Positions 25,347 through 34,307 of a stretch of 64,000 bases of DNA are shown piece after piece. Each line of letters starts with the position of its first letter. Within the stretch, counting starts at the first letter, position 1. The stretch is taken from assembly GCA_964596645.1 (NCBI GenBank), contig CAZQVB010000011.1:1-64000 (forward strand), in the 5' to 3' direction. Position numbers and translations under genes: made by a program. The DNA comes from CAVQEK01 sp964596645 (lineage in GTDB: Bacteria > Bacteroidota > Bacteroidia > Cytophagales > Cyclobacteriaceae). The notes under the pieces are model-generated. The model had not been told where the DNA came from, did no database searches, and worked only from the letters and a program-made list of their open reading frames with translations.

Positions 25347-26210
25347 ATGAATAAAAGCCCACAACATACTGCTCTGGCCCTTTTTATATTGCTTTTTGCA
25401 ACAATGGCGATGAGTGCTTTTAAAAATAAAACTACAGGCGCCTTCAAATCACCTCCCTTTTTGCCAGAGGACCAAAATGTGAATGTTCTTCCCAACCGCC
25501 ATAATGTTTGGATCTTTATCATGGCCGGCCAGTCCAACATGGCCGGCAGGGGCCAGGTGAGCCCGGAAGACACCATTCCCTCACCCAGGGTTTTTACCTT
25601 AGGTGCCGATGGAGAACTATTACTTGCCAAAGAGCCGCTGCACCACTACGAGCCGGCACTCAAAGGGCTGGACTGTGGCCTGACTTTCGGGAAAACGCTC
25701 ACAGCCATGTTGCCCGACAGCATACACGTGCTGCTGGTGCCTGTCGCCGTAGGTGGCAGTGCCATAAGCCAATGGCTTGGCGATTCGCTGCATCGCAGTG
25801 TGAAGTTGCTCACCAATTTCAGAGAGAAAGTAGCACAAGCGCGTGCTTACGGAGAGGTAAAAGCGGTGCTGTGGCATCAGGGCGAAAGTGATGCAGCGAA
25901 AGACAATCGACAGTATACACAACATTTGGGGCAGCTCCTTAGAGCGTTCAGGCAGGCGGTTGGCAATGACACATTGCCGGTGGTGCTGGGAGGTTTAGGC
26001 CATTTTTCTCAAAACAAGAAGCAATGGGCCAGCATCAATAAACAGATCAGGCGCTATTGTGCCGATGATGAAAATGCTGTTTTTGTGAAAACAAAAAAAC
26101 TAGAGGCAAAGGCAGACCGGGTGCATTTCAACGCACAAAGCCAGCGCAAGCTTGGGCAGATGTATGCCCGTGCCTACGCAGCGCACTTTATGCCTGTGGC
26201 CTATTATTGA
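25347..26210 (+). CDS. secreted SGNH/SASA-domain carbohydrate esterase
   Basis: A 287-residue protein with an N-terminal hydrophobic segment (about 8-24), probably a signal peptide, and a SASA/CE6-type SGNH hydrolase domain: FIMAGQSNMAGRG (nucleophile Ser), VAVGGSAISQW (oxyanion Gly), LWHQGESDA and ADRVHFN (catalytic Asp-x-x-His). These enzymes remove O-acetyl groups from sialic acid or from xylan and related glycans. It lies between two 6-phosphogluconate dehydrogenase genes in the sugar-acid operon, suggesting the uronic acid comes from an acetylated polysaccharide. The substrate is not determined by sequence. Confidence 0.82.
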   Translation: MNKSPQHTALALFILLFATMAMSAFKNKTTGAFKSPPFLPEDQNVNVLPNRHNVWIFIMAGQSNMAGRGQVSPEDTIPSPRVFTLGADGELLLAKEPLHHYEPALKGLDCGLTFGKTLTAMLPDSIHVLLVPVAVGGSAISQWLGDSLHRSVKLLTNFREKVAQARAYGEVKAVLWHQGESDAAKDNRQYTQHLGQLLRAFRQAVGNDTLPVVLGGLGHFSQNKKQWASINKQIRRYCADDENAVFVKTKKLEAKADRVHFNAQSQRKLGQMYARAYAAHFMPVAYY

Positions 26211-26268
26211 TAGAAGATTTTTTAATGCTTTTACAGCTATTCTATAATGTTCATTTAAAAACAATACA

Positions 26269-27723
<1,455 letters not shown>

Positions 27724-27741
27724 CGGTGGGCACATATTTCA

Positions 27742-27783
27742 ATCAAGGGCTGTGTGCAGATGCAGCCCTTGATCTATTTTTTT
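27742..27783 (+). terminator. intrinsic terminator closing the sugar-acid operon
   Basis: A perfect 11-bp stem, ATCAAGGGCTG (27742-27752) with CAGCCCTTGAT (27763-27773), a 10-base loop, then CTATTTTTTT. It separates the catabolic genes from the LacI regulator. Confidence 0.88.
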
Positions 27784-27796
27784 ATTGATCATGTAC

Positions 27797-27823
27797 AAAG
27801 CCAGCCATACGTGCGCTGGCTTT
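27797..27823. other. hairpin upstream of the LacI gene
   Basis: A perfect 9-bp inverted repeat, AAAGCCAGC/GCTGGCTTT, with a 9-base loop. There is no long T-run, so it could be a second weak terminator or a binding site in front of the regulator gene. Confidence 0.4.
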
Positions 27824-27935
27824 CATTAGTATTAAATAAAGCGTGGGTATTGGCCGGATTGGGGATTATGAAGCGTAAACCGGCTTCGCTGCAGGCATGC
27901 GCAGACATATGCAGTTCATTCGTAAATTTCCCATC

Positions 27936-28952
27936 ATGAGTATTACCATTAAAGACATTGCCCGCATGCTCAACGTGTCGCACACTACGGTGTCGCGCTC
28001 GCTCAACGACAGCCCGCTGATCAGTCAGGAGACCAAGGAGCGTGTGAAGGAATTGGCCAAAGCTTACGGATACACACCCAATGTGAACGCACGAAGCCTG
28101 GTGCTGGCCAAATCGTACAACCTGGGCCTGTTTTTCTCCACATTACAGGCAGGTACTACGGCCAACTTTTTTCTTGAAGCCGTGCGTGGTGTCAATAAAA
28201 TTGTAAAAGGCCAATACAACCTGGCAGTGGAAGCCATAGACGATCTGAAAAGCTACGATGGCATAAACAAGCGAAGCTTCGATGGGGTAATGCTGATGAG
28301 CCAGAGCCCGCACGACGACGCCTTTATTGCGCATATACTGCGCGAGCAAATACCGCTGGTGGTGCTCAATCGCGAAATACAGGGGCAGAAAGTATCGTCG
28401 GTATTGGCCGACGACCTGGTGGGCGCTTACAATGCTACCCGATACATTGTGCAGCAGGGACATACGGCCGTGGCCGTGATAGAAGGAAAGGCAGAATTTC
28501 GCACCACCCTGAAACGAAAGCAGGGCTACCTCGACGCACTGAGTGAAGCCGGCATTGCCTATAGAAATGACTACGCCGTGAGCGGTAACTACGACGTGGA
28601 AAGCGGCTACACCGCCATGAAAAAGATTCTGAATCTGGCCGACAGGCCCACCGCCGTGTTCTGCTTCAACGACGACATGGCCGTAGGCGCCATGAAGGCC
28701 CTGAATGAAAATGGTCTCACTGTGCCACAGGATATGTCGATTGTGGGCTACGACGACAACGGCTTCACGGCATATCTGTCGCCGGCACTTACTACCGTAA
28801 AGCGGCCAATCGAACTACTGGGCAGCGAGGGAGCCAAGATGATCCTAAAAAAGATGGAAACCGGCGACGGCGAAGCGCCTGAAAAGATCATGCTCAAAAC
28901 AGAGCTCATCGTACGCGAGTCGGTGCGGAAAAAGCTCAAAGCTGAAAGCTGA
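27936..28952 (+). CDS. LacI-family transcriptional regulator
   Basis: A 338-residue repressor: N-terminal LacI HTH (ITIKDIARMLNVSHTTVSRSLND) with hinge helix TPNVNARSLV, then a periplasmic-binding-protein-like effector domain (about 60-330) with VLNREIQ, GYDDNGFTAYLSPALTTV. The effector is probably a sugar acid or uronate from the adjacent genes. ATG 27936 starts the HTH exactly; the frame extends 13 codons further back without similarity. The last six residues (KLKAES) and the stop are encoded by the AAGCTCAAAGCTGAAAGC repeat, so the repeat has invaded the gene's 3' end. Confidence 0.92.
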   Translation: MSITIKDIARMLNVSHTTVSRSLNDSPLISQETKERVKELAKAYGYTPNVNARSLVLAKSYNLGLFFSTLQAGTTANFFLEAVRGVNKIVKGQYNLAVEAIDDLKSYDGINKRSFDGVMLMSQSPHDDAFIAHILREQIPLVVLNREIQGQKVSSVLADDLVGAYNATRYIVQQGHTAVAVIEGKAEFRTTLKRKQGYLDALSEAGIAYRNDYAVSGNYDVESGYTAMKKILNLADRPTAVFCFNDDMAVGAMKALNENGLTVPQDMSIVGYDDNGFTAYLSPALTTVKRPIELLGSEGAKMILKKMETGDGEAPEKIMLKTELIVRESVRKKLKAES

Positions 28953-29265
28953 AAGGAATAGTAGACTGGTGGATTAGTAGATTCGTAGACTGGTGAAAAA
29001 GCTGAAAGCTCAAAGCTGAAAGCTCAAAGGAGCGGAAAGAGTTGCTGTGGAGCAGTACGAAGCTGAAAGCTGAAAGGAAAAGTAGATTGGTGGATTAGTA
29101 GACTAGTAGACTGGTGAAAAAGCTGAAAGCTCAAAGCTGAAAGCTCAAAGGAGCGGAAAGAGTTGCTGTGGAGCAGTACGAAGCTGAAAGCTGAAAGGAA
29201 AAGTAGATTGGTGGATTAGTAGATCGTAGACTGGTGAAAGGGTGAAGATAAGCTGAAAGCTGAAA
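28933..29265. repeat. composite tandem repeat, 121-base period (copy 3 of the family)
   Basis: About 2.5 copies of a 121-base unit: equivalent GAAAGGAA points fall at 28951, 29072 and 29193. Each unit joins AAGCTGA/AAGCTCA heptads, a GTAGATTGGTGGATTAGTAGA tract and the segment GGAGCGGAAAGAGTTGCTG. The array begins inside the 3' end of the LacI gene and fills the space up to the tRNA terminator. No coding capacity is seen. Confidence 0.85.
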
Positions 29266-29302
29266 GCGTAACCATGCCTGAATTTAAAAACAGCAGGGAT
29301 AG

Positions 29303-29342
29303 AAATTAAAAAAACCCTCTAAAAATGAATTTAGAGGGTTTT
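29303..29342 (-). terminator. terminator of the tRNA-Ser gene
   Basis: A perfect 13-bp stem, AAAACCCTCTAAA (29311-29323) with TTTAGAGGGTTTT (29330-29342), and a 6-base loop. On the minus strand it is followed by TTTAATTT. It lies 14 bases downstream of the tRNA 3' end. Confidence 0.85.
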
Positions 29343-29355
29343 AATGAATAAAATG

Positions 29356-29440
29356 CAGAGGGTGAGGGATTCGAACCCCCGGTACCTTGCGGTACAACGG
29401 TTTTCAAGACCGCCGCGTTCGACCGCTCCGCCAACCCTCT
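29356..29440 (-). tRNA. tRNA-Ser (anticodon UGA)
   Basis: The minus strand folds as a long-variable-arm tRNA of 85 bases: acceptor AGAGGGT pairs with ACCCTCT; the anticodon stem CGGTC/GACCG type surrounds loop CTTGAAA with anticodon TGA; the variable arm is GTACCGCAAGGTAC; the T arm is GGGGGTTCGAATCCCTC. CCA is not encoded. It reads UCN serine codons. A dedicated terminator follows. Confidence 0.93.
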
Positions 29441-29540
29441 GTTAGTATTTTTGGTCTCCTGATCCTCAAATCAACCCCGCTCGCCATCTGCAAACGGGAT
29501 GCAAATTTATTTCTTATTTCTGTTTCTCAAAACAAATAAA

Positions 29541-30482
29541 TTATCTTTTCTCCTCAGCCGGCCCAGTGGCCTGTCGTGCTATGGCCTGATCGATGCTGGC
29601 ATTGAGCTCAAATCCAAACAACATAATCACCGACACCATATATATCCACACCATCAGCGCTATCATGGCACCAATAGAGCCATAAATCTTGTTGTACGTG
29701 CCGAAGTTGCTGATGTAATAAGAGAAGATATAAGAGACCAGCATGCACAGCAGTGTGGCAATCACGGAGCCTATGGAGATGAACCGCCATTTGTTTTGCA
29801 AGGCCGGGCCGAAATAATATATAAACGAGATGGCCAGCAAAAACAGAATAAAGACTGCCGTGAAGCGCAGCGCAAAAAGCGCGTAGATCACCAGCTCGTC
29901 TGACAGAAAACCGCGCTCTATCAGAAAGCGCATCAGGAACTGCCCCACGATCAACAGCACAATGGTGCTGAATACGGCCACCGCCAGCAGCACCGTCAGC
30001 AACAGTGCGATCAGTGCAGTTTTCACATATCCGCGGCGCTCTACCGTGCGGTATATGCGGTTGAAGGTCTGTATAAGCTGCAGCATGCCATTGCTTGAGA
30101 GGTAGAGCGAGGTGATCACGCTAAAAGAAAGCAGTCCGCCACGCGGCTTATTCACTATATCTTCTATGGTGCGGTTTACCTGCTTTAGCACCGACATATC
30201 GCCGATCAGCTCCCTGATGAGCTCATCTACATTGGGTATGGGAATGTAGGGAATGAGGGAAAACAAAAAGATAATGGCCGGAAATACGGCCAGTGTAAAG
30301 CTAAAAGCCACACTCGAAGCCCTGTGTGGTATGTCGTCGTTGTTCACGTTGTGGATCAGGCTTCTCAGCGTTTCCAGCAGCGATACCTGCCGGTTGCGCA
30401 GATGCACCTTGTCCAGCCGGTCAAATATTCTTTTGATGGTGCGGTGGTGATAGAAATAGTCTTTCAGCCAGCGCTTATTCAT
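29541..30482 (-). CDS. YihY/BrkB-family inner-membrane protein
   Basis: A 313-residue membrane protein of the YihY (BrkB, once miscalled RNase BN) family: a cytosolic N-terminal helix, then six hydrophobic helices between about residues 60 and 300, with family sequences ASSVAFSFTLAVFPAIIFL, YRTVERRGYVKTALIA and YNKIYGSIGAMIALMVWIYM. The function of this family is unsettled; transport or envelope roles have been suggested. The start codon overlaps the end of the thioesterase gene by 8 bases, so the two are translationally coupled in a four-gene minus-strand run. Confidence 0.9.
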   Translation of the reverse strand: MNKRWLKDYFYHHRTIKRIFDRLDKVHLRNRQVSLLETLRSLIHNVNNDDIPHRASSVAFSFTLAVFPAIIFLFSLIPYIPIPNVDELIRELIGDMSVLKQVNRTIEDIVNKPRGGLLSFSVITSLYLSSNGMLQLIQTFNRIYRTVERRGYVKTALIALLLTVLLAVAVFSTIVLLIVGQFLMRFLIERGFLSDELVIYALFALRFTAVFILFLLAISFIYYFGPALQNKWRFISIGSVIATLLCMLVSYIFSYYISNFGTYNKIYGSIGAMIALMVWIYMVSVIMLFGFELNASIDQAIARQATGPAEEKR

Positions 30483-30882
30483 TAAAATGTGGTTTCAACA
30501 ATGCCATTATAGAATCTGGCGCAAGTCCGGGTTTGCCCGTATGCCGGTCTACAAAGGCCAGGGATGTCCAGCCGGTATTGATCAATTGCTCGCCCACAAA
30601 GAGCTCATAGTGAAACACGATGCGCCGACCGGGCATCTCGTTTACCATCGCTTTTATCTCTATCACATCGTCGTAGCGGGCGGGGCGCATATATTTCGAA
30701 TAATTTTCGGCCACAGGGATGATGGTGCCCTCTTCTTCCAGCACCTTGTAAGTGATGCCCAAACTCCGCAAAGCCTCTACCCGGGCTACTTCGTAGTAGG
30801 TGGCATACTGCCCGTAATATACATACCCCATCTGATCGGTTTCTGCATAGCGCACGCGCAGGGTGGTTTGGTGTACAAACAT
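30475..30882 (-). CDS. acyl-CoA thioesterase, YbgC/4-hydroxybenzoyl-CoA type hotdog
   Basis: A 135-residue single hotdog domain. RVRYAETDQMGYVYYGQYATYYEVARVEALRSLG includes the catalytic Asp of the YbgC/FadM class, followed by IPVAENYSKYMRPARYDDVIEI. These enzymes hydrolyse acyl-CoA thioesters, often tied to phospholipid metabolism or the Tol-Pal region. There is no tol-pal locus here. It overlaps the BrkB gene by 8 bases and is 5 bases from mltG. The substrate is unknown. Confidence 0.9.
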   Translation of the reverse strand: MFVHQTTLRVRYAETDQMGYVYYGQYATYYEVARVEALRSLGITYKVLEEEGTIIPVAENYSKYMRPARYDDVIEIKAMVNEMPGRRIVFHYELFVGEQLINTGWTSLAFVDRHTGKPGLAPDSIMALLKPHFNE

Positions 30883-30887
30883 GTCCT

Positions 30888-31922
30888 TTATTTATAAAGT
30901 TTGGCCTGGTTGAGAGCCCGCTGATACTCCCGGGCATTGATCATGTGCTGGCGCAAACTGTGGCTAAAATTGTGGTAACCAGAAAAGTCTGGCTTGGCGC
31001 ACATATACAAATAATTGTTTTCCTGATAGTTGAGCACGGCCTTCAGCGACGTCACCGATGGAAAGTTGATGGGGCCGGGGGGCAGACCGGCATACTTGTA
31101 CGTGTTGTACGGCGAGTCTATTTCTTTGTGCACATTCAGCACGCGCTGTATGGTAAAGTCGCCTGCGGCAAACACCAGCGTGGGGTCGGCCTGCAGCGGC
31201 ATACCTTTCTGCAGTCGGTTGATGTACAGGCCTGCGATCACCGGGCTCTCGTCGGCGTGCCGGCTTTCTGCCTGTACTATAGAAGCCAGTATCGACACCT
31301 CCACCGGGGAGAGGCCGATGGCGGCAGCCTGTTCTTTTCGATCAGCGGTCCAAAATTTTTCATATTCCTTGTGCAGCCGCTCGGTAAGCGCTTCCGGCCC
31401 TGTAGTCCAGTACACTTCGTAGGTGTTGGGGATAAACATGCAGCGGAAGGTCTCTTCGTCGAAACCATATTTTTGCCATGTTTCTGGTTGCTCCAGGTGC
31501 GCTAGCCACTGCTGTGCATCCAGCTCTATATTGGCACACAGGCTGTTTGCCATCTCTTCCATGGTACGCGCCACGCTGTAGGTGATGTCCACAGGCTCCT
31601 GCAAGCCGGCACGCAGCATCCTGATCACCTCCAGGTTCGCTGCATTGGCGGCGATGGGGTAATGGCCGGGCTTCACCGATTCATCATAATTCATGAGTCG
31701 CGCCAGAAAGCTGAACGCGATCAGGTCGTTCACCAGGTCTTCATCGGCGAGCAAATCCTGCACGTCGGAGAAGGTGGAGCCGGTGGGTATGTTCAGATAG
31801 CGCTTTTCTTCACCGATCAGGAAATTGGGCGAATACAGTACCTGATAAACATAAAAGGAAAATGTAGAAAGCAAGATGGTAGATACTACCAACAGGAGTA
31901 TGAGGGCGAAACGTCTTTTCAT
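30888..31922 (-). CDS. mltG: endolytic murein transglycosylase MltG
   Basis: A 344-residue inner-membrane protein with one N-terminal membrane helix (about 5-27) and a periplasmic YceG/MltG domain: LNIPTGSTFSDVQDLL (LysM-like part), FIPNTYEVYW, and the catalytic region VSILASIVQAESRHADESPVIAGLYINRLQKGMPLQADPT with the conserved Glu. It cleaves nascent glycan strands near the divisome and so sets their length. The frame is open to GTG 31991, but ATG 31922 puts the membrane helix at the N-terminus as in other MltG proteins. Length is normal. Confidence 0.92.
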   Translation of the reverse strand: MKRRFALILLLVVSTILLSTFSFYVYQVLYSPNFLIGEEKRYLNIPTGSTFSDVQDLLADEDLVNDLIAFSFLARLMNYDESVKPGHYPIAANAANLEVIRMLRAGLQEPVDITYSVARTMEEMANSLCANIELDAQQWLAHLEQPETWQKYGFDEETFRCMFIPNTYEVYWTTGPEALTERLHKEYEKFWTADRKEQAAAIGLSPVEVSILASIVQAESRHADESPVIAGLYINRLQKGMPLQADPTLVFAAGDFTIQRVLNVHKEIDSPYNTYKYAGLPPGPINFPSVTSLKAVLNYQENNYLYMCAKPDFSGYHNFSHSLRQHMINAREYQRALNQAKLYK

Positions 31923-32053
31923 TGGCCTTGCAAAAGTAGAAATAAACTGTTTGTCCTGCGCATCGACACTTTCAATCGCCTCATTTTTCACAAACTTTTT
32001 AGGACAATTCTCATTGATGTATATTATTTATACCCAACCAAATATAGAAAGCG

Positions 32054-32692
32054 ATGAATTCGGCAAAAGCTCTTTTATTGAAGATATACCCCGATAATCC
32101 GGAATTGCGCAAAATTGATAAGGTGGTGAACATTCTCAAAGATGGTGGTGTGGTGATCTATCCCACAGATACCGTGTATGCCATGGGCTGCGACCCTATG
32201 AACTACAAAGCCTTCGAGCGGATGTGCCAGATAAAAGGGGTGAAACCCGGCAAAGTAAATTTTTCACTCATTTGCGAAGACATCAGTCAGGTGTCTGAAT
32301 ACGTGAAAAACCTGGGCACACCGGTATTTAAGGTCATGAAAAAAGCTTTGCCCGGCCCCTTTACTTTCGTGTTGCACAGCGGCAACCGCCTGCCGCGCAA
32401 CCTGAGTGCCAACAGCAAAACTGTAGGCATACGCGTTCCCGACAACAACATACCGCGCACCATTGTAAAAGCCCTCGGCCATCCCATTCTCACCACCTCC
32501 ATTCGCGACGAAGACGAGCTGATCGAGTACAGCACCGACCCATCGCTGATCCATGAGAAATTCGAAAATCTGGTGGATGCCGTGGTAGATGGCGGCTATG
32601 GCAAAAACGTGGCCTCCACCATAGTGGATTGTACCGGACCGGAATTTGAAATAGTGCGCCAGGGGCTCGGCGATTTCAACGCGCTGCTGTAG
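32054..32692 (+). CDS. Sua5/YciO/YrdC-family protein, YciO-like
   Basis: A 212-residue protein with the YrdC fold: VVIYPTDTVYAMGCDP, IKGVKPGKVNFSLIC, KKALPGPFTFVL and VGIRVPDN. True TsaC/Sua5 threonylcarbamoyl-AMP synthases carry a SAN-type motif after the last strand; here that place reads ILTTSIRDEDELIEYSTDP, as in the YciO branch, whose cellular role is not well established. It should therefore not be assumed to be the essential t6A enzyme. Its 3' end overlaps the convergent acyltransferase gene by 17 bases. Confidence 0.85.
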   Translation: MNSAKALLLKIYPDNPELRKIDKVVNILKDGGVVIYPTDTVYAMGCDPMNYKAFERMCQIKGVKPGKVNFSLICEDISQVSEYVKNLGTPVFKVMKKALPGPFTFVLHSGNRLPRNLSANSKTVGIRVPDNNIPRTIVKALGHPILTTSIRDEDELIEYSTDPSLIHEKFENLVDAVVDGGYGKNVASTIVDCTGPEFEIVRQGLGDFNALL

Positions 32693-33536
32693 AGGCAGGT
32701 GGCCTGTGCTTCCAGCGGTTGTGGCTCCAGAGGTAGCCGGCAGGTTCCTGTCGAATGTTTTCTTCCAAAAGGCGCACATACCGCTCTGTGATGCTGTATT
32801 GCTGCGGGTCGTCAAATGGCGGTGCGGCTATGTCGATGAGCTCGGCCTGGTAGTAGCCGCGTTTTGGCCGGCGTATGTGCAGATACAACACGGTGTATCC
32901 CAGCTTGCGCGCTATCTTCTCCGTACCCGTGTAGAAGCCGGTCTCTGCGTTCATAAATGTAGTCCAGTACCTGTTTTCGCCGGGCACTGGCCGCTGGTCG
33001 GCTACGGTGCCAAACACCTTTTGTTGTTCCCTGTCCTGCAGCAAGGCGCGCACAAGGTCGCCGCTTTCGTGCAGCACCGCTCCATATCTGCTTCTGATCT
33101 CGAGCATTAGCCTGCCGAAGAAAGGGTTTTTAAGTTTTTGAAAAACAGCGTGAAACGGCAGATTCGTCCTGGCACACAGCGTGTTGAGCGCGACATCCCA
33201 GTTGCAAAGGTGGCCGGTCATCACCACGATGGACTTACCCTGCTGCTTCAGTTCCTCAAAGCGCGACAAGTCTATCTTCATGCGGCGCGTCAGTTCATCA
33301 CTGGGTATTTTCAGGCTGCGCAGTATTTCTATAAACACATCGGTAAAGCGCCGGTAAAATTCCCTTTCCAGCGCTTTGCGTTCTTTATCGGATTTTTCCG
33401 GGAAAGCAATCAGCAGGTTTTTCTTCACCACATCGCGGCGGTATTGCAGCAGGTGGTATACCACCATGTAGAGCAAATCGGAGAGTACATACAGTATGCT
33501 CAGCGGCAAACTGGCAAGTAGGCGAAAGAAGAACAC
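32676..33536 (-). CDS. LpxL/HtrB-family lipid A acyltransferase
   Basis: About 286 residues of the lysophospholipid acyltransferase family that adds secondary acyl chains to lipid A at the inner membrane. An N-terminal hydrophobic segment (FFFRLLASLPLSILYVLSDLLYMVVY) leads to the active-site block VVMTGHLCNWDVAL, a GHxxNWE-type motif with H and D but Asp in place of the usual Glu neighbour, and later VADQRPV and TGTEKIARKLGY. The frame reaches GTG 33596, but that codon lies in the U-run of a terminator; GTG 33536, just behind a TAAATTTG box, is preferred. No ATG is available. Confidence 0.85.
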   Translation of the reverse strand: MFFFRLLASLPLSILYVLSDLLYMVVYHLLQYRRDVVKKNLLIAFPEKSDKERKALEREFYRRFTDVFIEILRSLKIPSDELTRRMKIDLSRFEELKQQGKSIVVMTGHLCNWDVALNTLCARTNLPFHAVFQKLKNPFFGRLMLEIRSRYGAVLHESGDLVRALLQDREQQKVFGTVADQRPVPGENRYWTTFMNAETGFYTGTEKIARKLGYTVLYLHIRRPKRGYYQAELIDIAAPPFDDPQQYSITERYVRLLEENIRQEPAGYLWSHNRWKHRPPASTAAR

Positions 33537-33553
33537 GGCGTATTTTTGGGGGT

Positions 33554-33561
33554 CAAATTTA
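33554..33561 (-). promoter_or_regulatory. -7 box of the LpxL-like gene
   Basis: On the minus strand TAAATTTG is a full match to TAnnTTTG. It lies 18 bases before GTG 33536 and after the terminator at 33596-33621. No TTG element is seen at 19-21 bases upstream. Confidence 0.4.
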
Positions 33562-33595
33562 AATAAATCAAGACGCCAGCCGACGGTGCCGTACA

Positions 33596-33621
33596 CAAAA
33601 AAAAGGGCCCGAAGGCCCTTT
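33596..33621 (-). terminator. intrinsic terminator with UUCG loop
   Basis: On the minus strand AAAGGGCC-TTCG-GGCCCTTT forms a perfect 8-bp stem with the very stable UUCG tetraloop, followed by a run of T. It lies 5 bases after the stop of the small secreted protein gene. Confidence 0.9.
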
Positions 33622-33626
33622 AATCT

Positions 33627-33941
33627 TTACCTAGTAAGCAAGTAATATGAAGAGGAATTCATATTCATCATTAAGTCGCTCCGTGTGAGCAATTGTTTCA
33701 ATCGGGCATCATCACCGGCTTTAGCCTCATAAACTAGCGCCATCTGTGCATTGTACACATACACTACTTTGGCGTCAGCGACAGGTGTGCGCTGTTGGGG
33801 CCTCAGAGCCTCCCGCGCTTCCGCTGTCGTTTTTTCATGAAACAGTAAGGAGCTCTTTTCCCCCTTTTCGGCTTGCCCGGCTCTGCCTTCATTCGCAGCA
33901 CAAAGTAAGAGCAAGAGCAAGGATATCAGCGTGAACTTCAT
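33627..33941 (-). CDS. small secreted protein of unknown function
   Basis: A 104-residue protein with a signal peptide (residues 1-21, LLLLLLCAANEGRA). The mature part is 80 residues, polar, with a KVVYVYNAQMALVYEAKAGDD segment that predicts as beta strands, and a Tyr/Ser-rich end (NSSSYYLLTR). No known family. A single-gene unit closed by a UUCG terminator. Confidence 0.65.
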   Translation of the reverse strand: MKFTLISLLLLLLCAANEGRAGQAEKGEKSSLLFHEKTTAEAREALRPQQRTPVADAKVVYVYNAQMALVYEAKAGDDARLKQLLTRSDLMMNMNSSSYYLLTR

Positions 33942-34307
33942 GTCATGTATTTATTAACGATTTCCCACTGCATAGCCAATGCGCGTGCCATCTCTTGCAA
34001 GTCGTTGGCGTTCAGCGCAGTGCAATGATGCGCTGGTTTTAAAAGCTTCTAATATTGTACGGTGGCGAACACACGATGTGCAGTTGCGAACGCAGCGATG
34101 CCGTGGCTATGACGGCACAATGCACCAGGTATGTGCCAATGCAAGCGCAGGCTTTTGTCAATTAATGCTTGTCGGCTCATGCATGTAAAGCGAATTGTGC
34201 ATATTTAAACCGCATTATGACCACCGGGCAATGTGTGAATCATTTCCTGAGCACATCAAAGAGCGAATGACACCGGGTCTGGTGAATATTGGAAAAAAGT
34301 GTATGTA
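33942..34307. other. 366-base gene-free stretch
   Basis: This holds the divergent upstream regions of the small secreted protein gene and of the cNMP-SpoIIE phosphatase gene. Base composition resembles the surroundings. No RNA gene, clear promoter or conserved structure could be identified. Confidence 0.4.

Noticed and set aside
28933..29265. CRISPR array
   Set aside because: The units are long direct repeats with no unique spacers and no cas genes nearby.
32054..32692. tsaC, the t6A synthase
   Set aside because: The C-terminal motif of true TsaC/Sua5 is missing; the sequence follows the YciO branch.
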